This document shows positions 21,520 through 32,599 of a DNA stretch of 64,000 nucleotides, in pieces. The notes below the pieces were generated by a model. That model saw nothing but the letters and a program-made list of their open reading frames with translations. It was not told where the DNA came from and made no database searches. The stretch covers positions 2,599,097 to 2,663,096 of the forward strand of contig JAQFVV010000151.1 of NCBI GenBank assembly GCA_028023455.1, given 5' to 3'. Both the position numbers and the translations under genes were made by a program. The stretch's first letter is position 1. Every line of letters starts with the position of its first letter. Origin of the DNA: Epiperipatus broadwayi (Eukaryota > Onychophora > Udeonychophora > Euonychophora > Peripatidae).

Positions 21520-22010
21520 TATTTTACATTGTGTTTTGTATACTGTAGATCAGTGTAAGTGAAAAAGAAAAATGATTGTGTAATCTGAGATAAAAAAAAT
21601 GAGAATTCTGTAGCAGACAAATACTTTTCCTAGGAAACAACTTGTTATCAGCAAATTATTAACTAAAAATATTAAATCATTTAAAGTATCACCGAAACTA
21701 AATTGCTATGTGGAGAAACAATTTTAAAAAAGTGCCTTTTTACACAAAATGTACTAAAAAGTAAAAAATAAATTTTCTTCAATGTTCACAGTATTATAAT
21801 CAAGCCAAAATAAAAGAGTATTGCATCTATGTTTTGCATCAGTCTGTATAACCATACTTAAGCATGAGTTTCTCATGCTTTTACTTTTGGTCACATAATA
21901 CCAAGAATATACAGAAAGTGGAAGAAAATTATTTTTTAAAAAATTTAAGTGCATTTATATTGAAATAGTCAGTCTAGCATATTTCCCAATTTTACATTTT
22001 CTCTATTGAT
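21520..22010. other. Unclassified stretch
   Basis: AT-rich; no gene or repeat match recognised. A short hairpin around AAGCATGAGTTTCTCATGCTT lies near 21858-21878. Confidence 0.35.
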
Positions 22011-23280
22011 TTACTTATAAATTTATTTAACACACATTGATTACGTAAGTAATATTTACTAAGGCAATAAACATAAAGCTTGTGCAGTTAAAAATGTGAA
22101 GGTAGGGACTTCTACCCCACTTTTCTTCCAATGCATAAACTTGTGGTTAAGACCTGTAGAGGTCCCTACCTTCGCATTTTTAACCACACAAGCTTTAGGT
22201 CTATTGATTCACACACACTATATAGACACCGCCTGGCTTTAAGCATCAAGAAATAAACTAACATGTGAATATTTAAAACAATATTTCATTCAATATACTG
22301 TAAATTATGTAACCATTACACAGCTCCATTTGTAATGCTGGATTAAATTGCAAACACAAGTTACTACTGATGAATGATGGCAGACAAAAACTCTTACATT
22401 AACAAAGTAACAAATCATGCAATAATAATTTTATTTACAAGTGTACTTATTAACTTATATACAACTTATTTTCTTTAATAAAATTAACAAATCATACAAC
22501 AATAATTTAATTATGAAGTACAATCATTAAATGATATGCAGTTTATTTCTTTTAACAAAATTCTTTAATCTTTATATATTATAGTATCAAAATGTGGTAT
22601 TGTTCTATTAGATTGTGTCAGCCACATGATGGTATTGTTGCAATGCAAAAATGCATAAATATAATGTTACTGGACCCACCCCATTATTTGTGAAAGAATA
22701 ATAATCATATGGGCTAACACAGTTCATTTATTTCTTTAATAAATTTACTGGAACAACTTTATGTAAACAGACGTTATTGCAAATATTCTAATAATTTCCA
22801 ACTCTATTGTTTTTTTCAAGATTAATAAATGTATTCTTTTGACAATTTATTTTGGTCTCTGGATAGAACTATGGAAACTTTTACAATCATACATTTTATC
22901 CAAAGGCTTAACATAATTTATTGATTTCCTTAATCAATTCCTGTTATTTAGTCAAGAACAATTTTACGATACAAAAAATTTAAAAACCTTTAACTACAAG
23001 TGCCTACAAATTTCATCTTAGTCCTACAATGTAGGGCATATGGTATGCCTTTTCACATCTGCAAGAATTAAAACTTTATCAATTGATATACCTTATTGCA
23101 AAAATTCTATTAGAGTAGAATTAACTAATTCCTCGTGTATGCTGGCTTCTGCGGATGGCAGTTATCCCAATTTCAAACTGTCTGTTTTCAAGTCAGCCAT
23201 TTTATTTATCATGGTTGTGTTCTCATGCAAAAATGTCTTTTTGCATGAGCTGGTCAAAATCTTGCTTGGATGTACCCTTT

Positions 23281-23720
23281 TCAAATTTTTTGAAACTTCC
23301 ATGCTAAGTAGGGAAGCATGGTGATGGGTTGACAACTGTTAGGAGATAGTAGTAGGTCAGATGACTTGTAAGCTAATTCCTTTGACATGCATATTTGAAG
23401 AGTTGTGGCAGGCTGAAGTCCAAACACTTTCACATGATACTGTAGTAAACTTTGAAGTGTGAGCATTGGGATAAAGTGCATAACACAAAGCAGACCAGGC
23501 CAGCTGCCAAAAACAGCATCTTTCTGTGCTTTTAGCATAAAAATAATGCCATTGGCACTGGTGGTCACATTTAAACAGCCTCTTTCTGTGATTTTTGCAT
23601 ATATATATAGGCCTAGAAGGCACTGGCTGTGTGAACAACATATTTATGTGATTTTTCATATAAACAGTGCCATTAAGTGGCTGACACAATCTAATAGAAC
23701 AGTACACAATTTGTTGCTAG
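23281..23720. repeat. Imperfect tandem repeats of about 60-70 bp
   Basis: Related units share TTTCTGTG.TTTT.CATA and CAGTGCCATT/CTGGCT blocks (for example near 23517, 23580, 23645). Frames of up to 116 codons on either strand cross these units and look like by-products. They lie inside the composite element 22017-25822. Confidence 0.45.
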
Positions 23721-23829
23721 ATAATTCCACGTTCAATGTACCTTTAACTCTGTCTTCAATAAACTTAAATATAATTCTACACCTATAAGAATTTATAAAT
23801 ATAACATTTAAATCTTTAAACATTACATG

Positions 23830-24025
23830 ATCACTATCTCCCATGCTTACTCATAACTGTTTCTAAAATAGGCAAAACTATCTCCATACAGTAGTGTCAC
23901 TCAAAACAAAACAGAGTAATCAATGGATGCCAGAGGGCTTGTGCATAAAATCCCTATCTAGTGCCTACTCATCCAATATCCCCAAACTAGTTTCTGGCTT
24001 GTGGCCTTCATCAGTGAGGAGCCTT
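23830..24025. mobile_element. Family A left arm, nested in the composite element
   Basis: It begins with the outer family text ACATGATCACTATCTCCCATGC and continues through AGGCAAAACTATCTCCATAC and the TGGATGCCAGAGGGCTTG block to the hammerhead-like core, where it stops at 24025. The right arm is absent. Confidence 0.7.
23979..24020 (-). ncRNA. Hammerhead-ribozyme-like core (family A arm)
   Basis: On the minus strand: TCCTCA, CTGATGA, stem II GGC/GCC with loop CACAA, GAAAC, TAGTT, TGGGGA. The cleavage-site base is U instead of C, which hammerheads tolerate. Stem I keeps six pairs, one of them G-U. Confidence 0.55.
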
Positions 24026-24074
24026 GGGTATAACATTTCCTCGAGTCACATCTCATAATCCTTACACATACATA

Positions 24075-24295
24075 TGTTCTATATGGGGTAGACATCAATG
24101 CTATCTTTCTTACAATAATCATAAGGAATGGTCTTTTTAGATCCTATTCATAAACATAACCACTTCTATAATAATAACTATTAAAAGATGGTCATTTTGG
24201 TTCTAACCCTAACTGAATAAACCTTCTATACAATAATTATAAGAAGTGGCCTTTTGGTCTAAGCCTAATTTAACACACTACAATTTATATAAGGA
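24075..24295. repeat. Three to four imperfect tandem units of about 60-70 bp
   Basis: Units share CTTCTATAnAATAATnATAAn and GGnCnTTTTGGTCTAAnCCTAA text (near 24105, 24165, 24225, 24285). They lie inside the composite element. Confidence 0.5.
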
Positions 24296-24444
24296 TGATT
24301 CATTCTGAGATCAATCTCTAACTCACTGAATTGATAGAAATGTATTCTTTCATATGGATGCAAATATATGTAAACTATTAAACATTGAAAAAACAATTGC
24401 ACATATATAAATTGATCTATATAAAATCTAATTTACATTAATCA

Positions 24445-25622
24445 AATACATTAAAGATCAGCCTTTCCAAGCTATTGTGCATGCGCTTTTTACGAATGTT
24501 AATAATAAATGAATATTTTCATTCCCAACACAAGATATAGTATTTATGAAAGAATAAAATGAATCACTTATTCTTTCCAACCCAAATGCTTATATATGGG
24601 CAAATCTTAAGTACTGGAAATGAAAGCGTGAGGATAGACAACTCACTTTAAATTACTGTTTATGATGTCTGAATGAATGACATCGACAAAATTATCTAGA
24701 ATTTACTAAACATCACTCTCAAATAAATTTTAAACATATGTAAATAAGCATTTATTTTTATAGTGCCATGTCTTATAAATTGTAATACATTAAAGATCAG
24801 CCTTTCCAAGCTATTGTGCATGCACTTTTTACGAGTGTTAATAATAAATTAATACTATCATTCCCAACACAAGATATAGTATTTATAAAAAAATAAAATG
24901 AATCACTTATTCTTTCCAACCCAAATGCTTATATATGGGCAAATCTTAAGTACTGGAAATGAAAGCATGGGGATAGACAACTCACTTTAAATTATGGTTT
25001 ACGATGTCTGAATGAATGACATAGACAAAATTATCTAGAATTTACTAAATGTCACTCTCAAATAAATTTTAAACATATGTAAATCAGTACTTAAGATTTG
25101 CCCATATAAAAGCATTTGGGTTGGAAAGAATAAGTGATTCATTTTATTCTTTCATAAAAACTATATTCTGTGTTGGGAATGAAAGTATTCATTTATTATT
25201 AACACTTGTAAAAAAACGCAGGCACAATAGCTTGGAATGGCTGATCTTTAATGTATTACAATTTATAAGACATAGCACTATAAAAATAAATGCTTATTTA
25301 CATAGTTTAAAATTCATTTGAGAGTGATGTTTAGTAAATTCTAGATAATTTCGTCGATGTCATTCATTCAGACATCGTGAACAGTAATTTAAAGTGAGTT
25401 GTCTATCCTCATGCTTTCATTTCCAGTACTTAAGATTTGCCCATATTTAAGCATTTGGGTTGGAAAGAATAAGTGATTCATTTTATTTTTTCATATGTTG
25501 GGAATGAAAGTATTCATTTATTATTAACACTCGTAAAAAGCGCATGCACAATAGCTTGGAAAGGCTGATCTTTAATGTATTACAATTTATAAGACATAGC
25601 GCTATAAAAATAAATGCTTATT
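24445..25622. repeat. Two direct units followed by two inverted units (about 339 bp each)
   Basis: Unit 1 starts at 24445 and unit 2 at 24784 (AATACATTAAAGATCAGCC in both, period 339). From about 25086 the sequence is the reverse complement of the same unit, a partial one (25086-25262) and then a longer one to 25622. Shared blocks include CTATTGTGCATGC and TTATTCTTTCCAACCCAAAT with their inverses. The result is a 1.2-kb two-by-two palindrome inside the composite element. Confidence 0.75.
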
Positions 25623-25829
25623 AATCAAATAGAAGTTAACTATAAACAAATGAGACTAACGGAAATAATTACATCATTAATTATGACATCACATGATCAC
25701 ATGTTTTAATATGGTTTAAACACCTGTGGAGGTCCCTACTATCGCATTTTATACGCATATTATCGAAGTTATAGCCTCTGTAAATATTACTTACGTAATC
25801 AATGTGCGTTTAATAAATTTATAATTACA

Positions 25830-26685
25830 ATTATTAAATATGGTTATTTGAGACTTGGAAAATTTGCACTTTATATGAATATTATTATTTTTTGGCCTTT
25901 CTTCTTATTAATAACCTACATAAAATCCACAAGCTTGACATACACATGATATATAATAATTAATTTTTTTTTAACAAGTAAAGAGAAGTTATTATTAAAT
26001 TCACTACTTTTTTTTTAATTGATAGTTTCTTTTAAAGAATATCCCAATAATAAGCCGTATTTACAAATTCAGAATATTTAAATAATGGTACAAATCAGTC
26101 TTTAAATATAAGACTCACCCAAAGCAAATAATCGTCAGTTATTTCTTTCTGACAAATATTAAAAGCCTATTTAGGGTGATAGTATAGCCTTGTAACTTCT
26201 CTATCTTTTAAATAAGTACTAATTCTTCATTTTAGTAATAATATGATTCATAAGGGTTCCAGATTAAATCTAACTAACTGTTATTAGTGTTCTGCTCTTT
26301 TACTCATGAGACATGGTAAAGTCCTGGGATTTGAATCAAGTAACATTCCCTTCTGATTAAAAGAAAAGAAAAAAGATTTCATATCCAAAAATAATGGATT
26401 GCTCATTTCAATATGAATAAAATCTTTTTATTTAAAATTTTTTATTTTCTACTGTTTAGTTTCATATATTTCTAAAAACTAAGAATAAAAAAAAGTTTAG
26501 ATACAATTTATTACAAGTAGATGATGGAACCATAAATTGTACTAAATTTCATATCAAATTAAAAATATACCGAAATTATTTGTGAAAATTGTTTGCAAAC
26601 TCTTTAAAAAATATTGCAACTAGATTGAAAATTAAAATATAGATGAAAATTGAATAGATAGACTAAAAAAACAGAGTAATTTTTT
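25830..26685. other. Unclassified stretch
   Basis: AT-rich; no gene or repeat match recognised. A TGGGATTTGAATCAAG text near 26325 has B-box character but no supporting A box. Confidence 0.3.
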
Positions 26686-26689
26686 TTTT

Positions 26690-26795
26690 CCATATGTCAA
26701 AGTATCGGCCAGGAAGCGAACCTGCAACAACTGTCTGCAAGCAACTGCTTACTTGCAAGGCAGCTGCGCTGATCTCTCGGCTAAAAGTATGCTTA
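26690..26795 (-). mobile_element. tRNA-derived SINE (family E)
   Basis: On the minus strand it has TAGCCGAGAGATCAGCGCAG (A-box region) and GGTTCGCTTCCTGGCCGATA (B-box region), followed by TATGGAAAAAAAAA. It contains a small internal duplication in the CTGC/GCAAG segment relative to other copies. No clear target duplication was seen. Confidence 0.75.
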
Positions 26796-26864
26796 AATTA
26801 TCATTTTGACTCTGTGTTGTGCATATGTATATATATATTCAATTTTGCAAACATTTGTTGGATT

Positions 26865-27185
26865 TATATATTGGACTATTTCCATCGTCTAATATGAGTA
26901 TTGAATGTCTTTAGAAGAATTTAATTTTATTTAAATATTCCAAATACATTCAACTATTAATAATAGCAAACAGATTAGTATATGCACAATGTTTCAAAAG
27001 GTATTACTCTCTCTCTCTCTCTGCTTCTTCAGGTATTGCTGGCCTGAGCAGTGACAGTACTAGCATAGGAATCAAACCTGGACACTTAGATTCTTGAGTA
27101 TTGATTTTTCAGGTAGTGTTCTAACCAACTGAGCCATACTCCTATTAGATGATCGAAATAGTCCAATATATAAATACAACTAAAA
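26865..27185 (-). mobile_element. Family F element with pol III boxes and hammerhead-like core
   Basis: The outer arms are inverted: ATTGGACTATTTCCATCGTC near 26870 and its inverse near 27150-27168. On the minus strand a tRNA-like head has GGCTCAGTTGGTTAG (27135-27121, A box) and GGTTTGATTCC (27078-27068, B box). Downstream comes CTGAAGA (27032-27026), a (CT)n-containing stem II region, GAAAC (26995-26991) and ATTGTG. The base at the cleavage position is G, so the core is probably inactive. This layout recalls SINE-like hammerhead retroposons such as schistosome Sm-alpha. Confidence 0.65.
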
Positions 27186-27189
27186 CATT

Positions 27190-27560
27190 ATTATCACTGT
27201 AATGGTCCACTGGAAGAGAGGAAGTCACATCTCACTGTGGTTAAACATAGGGTCTTCTGGTAGGATGCTGTGAATGACATGATGAAGTACCTAACCAATG
27301 ATTGTATCTACCTCCAGTGGACTAGCTCTAAGTTTACATATTAAATTCAGATACAATTTAGGCTAGTTCATCCATGCCTCATTCCTTTTTCAGATTTCAT
27401 TACACTTTGGTATTCAAACCCAGGAAGAATGTTGCCTTCAGCTCCCATCAGGGGTGAATTTACTTTGCGTAGCAACTATTACACCTCTATATAGGTTCCC
27501 ATCGAATTAAGATGTGTTCAACCCTATTATTGTGTCATTATATATATATGAAAAAGGAGT
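27190..27560. other. Less AT-rich unclassified block
   Basis: It begins with GGTCCACTGGAAGAGAGG and has the inverse CCTCCAGTGGAC near 27312, giving a pair of short inverted repeats about 110 bases apart. No coding frame or known repeat is recognised. Confidence 0.35.
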
Positions 27561-29385
27561 GTGTGCACATATATATAGTCAAATAAATTGATGGATGGGT
27601 GTATGAATGATTCTGATAAGCTAAAGACCAGTTAAATTTTAAATTAAATTAACAACTCTTATTAATAACAATAACATTTAAAACTGATTTAACATAATAA
27701 AAAATGCAGTTATATGTGTCAAGTATGCATCTCTATCATATCATCAATTAAAAGTAGCCATTATTTCAATCCATAGCCATAACAGAGATACATAACTCAG
27801 CACTCACTATTCACAAATTAAATTAATAAAAAAAATCATGATTACATCGACAGTTAAGCTGATTAACTAATTTACAATGTTACATGAACATATATATAAT
27901 AGCCTCATCTTCAAATTCCAATGATTGATGTTCCATCTTCTTTTAAACTCTCCTGCCTAAGTATAGTTAGTATGGTTGACTAAAATAATATTTCTTTTAT
28001 TTCGTTATATTTTTCTGTGATAAATATCTATATGTTAATTTATAAATATTAATTACAAGAAAAAAATTATAATTCATTCTAAATGAAAACAAAATTTTAT
28101 TTACTCTGAAGAGAAACCACAAAAGATAAACATAACACTCTCAAATAATTACTGAAGCTGCCGCTCTAAGGTTCCCCATTGGCGCTAGTTTCGCATATTG
28201 ATAAGATCTAACGAATCACAGGGGACTTGCTAAAATTTACCTAATATATTTCTGTTATTGCTATAATTAGCAGTGTCTTTGAGTAGAAACTTAAGCATTG
28301 ATTAAAACAATTGTTCTTAAAAACGGTTTAATTAATTATATTTACGTAATAATTATGCAAAATATTGAATGATATTGTCAAACACACATTTAATAATTAA
28401 TTTGCGTATTTTTTTTCTGGGGTCGCTGCAACGTTTATGAACCAGCCACTACGGATTTAAATGTATATGTTGTAATTTACTGGCTACCATTTTTTGTAAG
28501 ATTAAAAACCAAAAAACATAATAAATCCTTTTCACTGACCCCCCCCCCCCTTCTCATTCCAAAAAACATCAATAGGCTCAATTTAATTAAAGCAAATACA
28601 ACTTATAAACTAATGTTAGCATAATAAGATACTGACTTATAAATCAGATATAAAAATTGGTGAAATTTAATGTGCGTGAGTTGAATTCTTTGACTGAAGG
28701 CAAGTGGAGTAACCCGGTATCAGAGTACTATGACCAATATATAATGTTTGATCATCATCAGTATGTTTAAATTCTCTCTTGAAGGCAAATGGAATAACCA
28801 GGCAACAGTAGGTACTATGATCAAGCGATAACATTTGGTTTTCATCAGTGATATTTCAATATTGTTTGCTATCCTCTTAATACAATTTTTTCTAGCACCT
28901 CAATTTTATAATCACATTATAAACTTTAATTAGTCTTTTGCAATTGTTGAATTAATAAATAAATTCATATACGAGAAAAAATTCATTATAAAAGACATAG
29001 AAAAAACATGACATAAAAGAATTAAGTAAATATGTAAATTAGAAAGAAAATTGTATATAAATTGAATAATTTCCTTTAAATAGTACTCAATTAACAAACA
29101 CTGTTATTTATGTATACCTGAACTTAATTGATAATAACATGTTTGCTGAATCTCAACTTCACATCTTTTAAAGTCATTGCAAAAACAATATTGTTTACTT
29201 TTTTTCTGTCTCACTTTTGCAAATTCTTTCAATTTTACACGCATGCCTATGTGTGTGTGCCTTCAGGCTAATTACGTCATAGCAAGGTAAATACTGGATT
29301 ACCAATATAACTTCGGAGTGTGCTGTTATTTCCATTCCATATATATTATAAAATAAAGGTGTTAATATATTTTTATTACATAAAA
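27561..29385. other. Unclassified stretch
   Basis: Mostly AT-rich. Two related segments near 28683-28755 and 28772-28850 (AAGGCAARTGGARTAACC, then ACTATGA, then a TTTG-type segment and ATCAT) are a short tandem duplication of about 90 bp. A C-run lies near 28540. Nothing else is recognised. Confidence 0.4.
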
Positions 29386-29388
29386 ACG

Positions 29389-29490
29389 TAAGCTTGTGGT
29401 TAAGACCTGTAGAGGTCCCTACCTTCACATTTTCATGCCATATTCTTAAGGTTTACAGCCTTAGTAACTATTAATTACATAAGATAGTAA
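29389..29490. repeat. Family D end, solitary
   Basis: CTTGTGGTTAAGACCTGTAG and AGGTCCCTACCTTC match the inner left end of the composite element (22140-22185). TTTACAGCCTTAGTAACTAT near 29453 corresponds to its terminal region. Confidence 0.5.
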
Positions 29491-29499
29491 AACAAGTCC

Positions 29500-29960
29500 A
29501 AATCGATTCCTGAAGATCATATGATTAACACTTTATGTGCTATTTATATTTGAGTTTCCAGATTGCTCTAAGATATATTTCTTTTTTTTTATAGAGACCA
29601 TCTATCTCAGAGAAATGTTTATCTTTATCTGCTTCCATTATCAATTTTTTCAAACATTATCACAATTCTATAATGAATTAAGTCTTTTTATGATACACAA
29701 ATTAGAATGACAATCTAGTCGTTTATGCTTTAAATGAGAGCTCTAATCTCATCAAGTATTTCTTTGTTGATATTTCGCTATCCATAAAATTCTCAACTCC
29801 CTCCATCAATGACACAATTGCAAAGTGCTAATGCCTTTCCTATTCTTTTTTCTCAGAGCAACTTTTAAACTCATATTAGAATCATAAGAAATGATGTAGT
29901 AATAAAAATAAACAGCATTCATATACTCTTGTATGCTCTTTAACATAATAGAAATACAAT
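29500..29960. other. Unclassified stretch
   Basis: AT-rich; no gene or repeat match recognised. Confidence 0.3.
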
Positions 29961-30061
29961 GTTTTATTATGTTCAATATTTTAAAATATCTAACAGTTTT
30001 GACTGTTCAACTGCTTTCTTCAGATCTCTCTTCACTACTAAAAAAATTTTAAATAGTAGAA

Positions 30062-30100
30062 AGAGCTCTGAAGAAGACTGTAGAACAGTCAAAACTGTCA
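30062..30100 (+). ncRNA. Hammerhead-like motif (family J), G12 missing
   Basis: The order is CTCTGAAGA, a spare A, GACTG, loop TAGAA, CAGTC, AAAAC, TGTC. Stem II has five perfect pairs. The equivalent minus-strand motif at 46647-46682 has GATTG/CAATC, a compensatory change. The GAAA box is AAAA, losing the invariant G12, so a ribozyme remnant is more likely than an active one. Confidence 0.4.
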
Positions 30101-30129
30101 TCTGTTTCAGAAGTTTGAATGCTATAAAA

Positions 30130-30997
30130 CAGGGATGCCCAACCCGTAGCTCGCGAGTCACATGTGGCTCGCGTAACTGTTTAATGTGGCTCGAATTGCA
30201 CTCTTCAAAAAAATTGATAAAATATTTTATGTTCCTTGATGGCACATGCACACACTAAAAAATAAACATTTTTACAATACAAACAATAACGATATGCAGT
30301 GTCAGGTTTCACATTAAATAAAATATATTTTTCCTGTAATTGTAATTTATATGTATGTTACCAAATTTTTAATAAATAAAATGTATTTACATTTTTTTTT
30401 CTTTTTAACATATTACACCATTTTTTTTTTTTTGCTGTACACGTTTGGTTTGGTGCTATATATATATATTGTGTTTAGTGCTCTTGTATATATTGTTGTT
30501 TTTATCGAGAAAGATCCTTGTAGACGTTTGGTTTGGTGCTGTATATATATTGTGTTTAGTGCTGGAAATAGTTTTTATCGAGATAGATCCATGTACACGT
30601 ATATATTTTGCTGTATATATCGATGTTTAGTGCTGTAAACAGTTGTTTTTATCCGTGTACACGTATATATTTTGCTGTATATATATATTGATGTTTAGTG
30701 CTGTAAATAGTTGTTTTTATCGAGATAGATTCGTGTACACATATATATTTTGCTGTATATATTGATGTTTTCATCGAGAAAGATCCGTGTACACGTTATT
30801 TTGGCCACATTAGAAACGGCGGATTGATACCAATGTGAATAGGCCATCCCCCCCACCTATCTCCCTACATTGCAGGTTTAGTACCCAAGTACCATGTTTA
30901 TAAATGTAATATGAAAAATGTAATATATAATTGTGGCTCCCCAAATTTTTTTAAATTCTCAACTGGCTCGCGTCAAGTTAAAGGTTGGGCACCACTG
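30130..30997. mobile_element. hAT-type non-autonomous transposon with perfect 8-bp target duplication
   Basis: Ends are CAGGGATGCCCAACC (30130-30144) and, inverted, CAGTGGTGCCCAACC (30997-30983). The target duplication is CTATAAAA on both sides (30122-30129 and 30998-31005), as expected for hAT. Subterminal GTAGCTCGCGAG and GGCTCGCG motifs repeat near both ends. The interior consists largely of a minisatellite. No transposase frame is present, so it is a MITE-like derivative. Confidence 0.9.
30425..30800. repeat. Minisatellite inside the hAT element, units of about 70-90 bp
   Basis: About five units share GTGTACACGTATATATTTTG, TGATGTTTAGTGCTGTAAA and TTTTTATCGAGA.AGATCC, with variation in the length of the TA tract. 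Overlapping frames of 61-95 codons arise from the repeats and are not genes. Confidence 0.8.
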
Positions 30998-31089
30998 CTA
31001 TAAAATATTTTATTTGCATTGTGTTAAGAGCACTGAAGGGTGTGTTGGTATTGTTTGTTTATAAGTCAGTGGAAAGAAAGATAAACCAC

Positions 31090-31250
31090 TAAACATAACA
31101 TTATCACTATCTCTTATACTAGCACATAATTGTTATTAACAAGGCAAAACTCTCCATATAGTAGTGCCACCCTGTGCCTTCTGGCATCCATTGATTATTC
31201 TGGTTGGCACAGGGTGGGACTACTGTATGGAGAGTTTTGCCTTGTTAAAG
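31090..31250. mobile_element. Family A element, internally deleted short form
   Basis: Both ends survive (AAGGCAAAACTCTCCATATA near 31140; ATGGAGAGTTTTGCCTTGTT near 31218) but the middle, including both hammerhead cores, is deleted. Both ends abut TTAA (31133-31136 region and 31238-31241). Confidence 0.75.
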
Positions 31251-31329
31251 AAAGATAAATAAGAAATATATCTTGAGACATACTATTCTTGTTTTAAAGA
31301 TATATAACTACATCTGAACAGCTTTTTCC

Positions 31330-31850
31330 AGGATATTGCAATGCCATTCTGTCCAGTGTTATCACATGGTTGGTCTTTGGTTATTGGATATTTAATCTAT
31401 GCTTAAGGATCCAGTGAACAAAAAATATTGATCACTTTTATGTCCTTATTATCAATTTCAAAGTCAACAGTTTAGTCTTATTCATATTTATCAGCAATTT
31501 TATCTTTTAGCCCAATGGCATATTAGAGTATATTAGTCTATGATTATTGGACATTTGGTCTGTGGTGAATGACTCAATGAAGCAAAAATTGTTCATTTCT
31601 ATGTCTTTGACATTCATTTCAAACTCAACTGCATATTTATCAGCTCTTTTATGTTTATTTCACTTTTTAATATTCTTAATAAAAGACTTGAGAAATTCTG
31701 TAATTTTATATATAAATTTAGTGTTGTCAGCATGTCTAAGATATTTACCCTCCTCATAAAATTTTGGATTTACATTTGAGCTCATATAATTTGATATTCT
31801 TATGAACGAGAGTGGTCCACCTTCTTATCATATGAAGATGATGTTTCATT
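31330..31850 (-). mobile_element. Possible LINE RT relic, poor
   Basis: Minus-strand frames show LRHADNTKFI, resembling the RT motif C region of CR1-like LINEs. Downstream text (KYAVEFEMNVKDIEMNNFC) seems to be present twice in diverged form. Stops are frequent. The assignment is weak. Confidence 0.35.
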
Positions 31851-32265
31851 GGATATATTGTTAAAAAAATAATGAATAAGTTGAAGAAATAATAGGTTCA
31901 CTGGTAGTAATGAAATTGTTGAGAAAATAATGATATATGGTGGAGATAATTTAATTCAGACAACTTATAGACTGTTTAACATTGCATAGAAAAAAAGATA
32001 CAATGAACATGGTTAGTTCCAATCTAAAAAAAAAGGAGAAACAATACAGAATATAATAATTAAAAAACTATTAGATTAATTAGAATTTTAGGCAAAGTTT
32101 TAATGAACATCTTAAATAAAACATTAAAAATCCAGAGGAAAACAAAAATGTTTGGAAGATAAGCAAACTAGATTTAGAAAATGTGGAACCATTCAACAGA
32201 GAAAACTAGAACAAAAAGATATATATATTACAAAGAAATCAAGTCATATGTCACATGACCTAATT

Positions 32266-32591
32266 CAGGGGTCCCTAACCTTTTTGCACTTAAGAGCACA
32301 TTCTATAATACCGGCCAGAAAGTGGGCACCATTTATTTTTTCAATGCAAATTTATAGTTCGATATTGTTAATAATACACATAATGTACAAAAAAAAAATT
32401 ATTTACGCTGTAAAAGTATAGTATGCCCTACAATTTGATTACAATATAATACAATAATTTATAAGAAATTTTAAAAATTAAATTTATTTGTATCAGATAA
32501 ATAATTTTTTTATTGTGTTAGGATAGCAGCGGGCACACATTAAATGGTCTGTGGACACCATGGTACCCACAGGCATAGTTGGGGACCCCTG
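32266..32591. mobile_element. hAT-type MITE, 326 bp
   Basis: Ends are CAGGGGTCCCTAACC and, inverted, CAGGGGTCCCCAACT. The 8-bp flanks (ACCTAATT and ACATAACA) do not match, so the target duplication is eroded or the border shifted. No coding capacity. Confidence 0.75.
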
Positions 32592-32599
32592 ACATAACA

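Larger units (their letters stand above)
22017..25822. mobile_element. Large composite element with inverted ends of about 50 bp (family D)
   Basis: The left end (22017-22068) and right end (25770-25822) are inverted copies sharing CACATTGATTACGTAAGTAA and ATATTTAC with few differences. Just inside, both ends carry AGGTCCCTAC-type text; at the left it forms its own hairpin (about 22078-22198). Inner inverted pairs include ATTAGATTGTGTCAGCCAC at about 22606-22625 and its inverse near 23672-23694, plus a two-by-two inverted block at 24445-25622. No transposase was found. A related end lies at 29389-29490. Confidence 0.6.
29985..31075. mobile_element. Family J palindromic element split by a hAT insertion
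   Basis: A hairpin of two 50-60 bp arms (29990-30050 and 30055-30108) carries AACAGTTTTGACTGTTCAAC on the left and its inverse on the right. Family J text resumes after the hAT element at 30998 (CTATAAAATATTTTATTTGC, TTGTGTTAAGAGCACTGAAG), matching continuous sequence near 38345. The coding frames on both strands at 29959-30258 are hairpin by-products. Confidence 0.65.

Noticed and set aside
22078-22198. Family D hairpin as another hammerhead
   Set aside because: It is a clear hairpin, but no CTGANGA followed by GAAA order occurs in it.
23357-23707. 116-codon minus-strand ORF with spaced Cys and His
   Set aside because: It runs across 60-70 bp imperfect tandem repeats inside a mobile element. 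The Cys/His spacing is not that of a known zinc finger.
30351-30638. Overlapping ORFs of 95 and 61 codons rich in Tyr, Ile and Leu
   Set aside because: They come from the minisatellite inside the hAT element.
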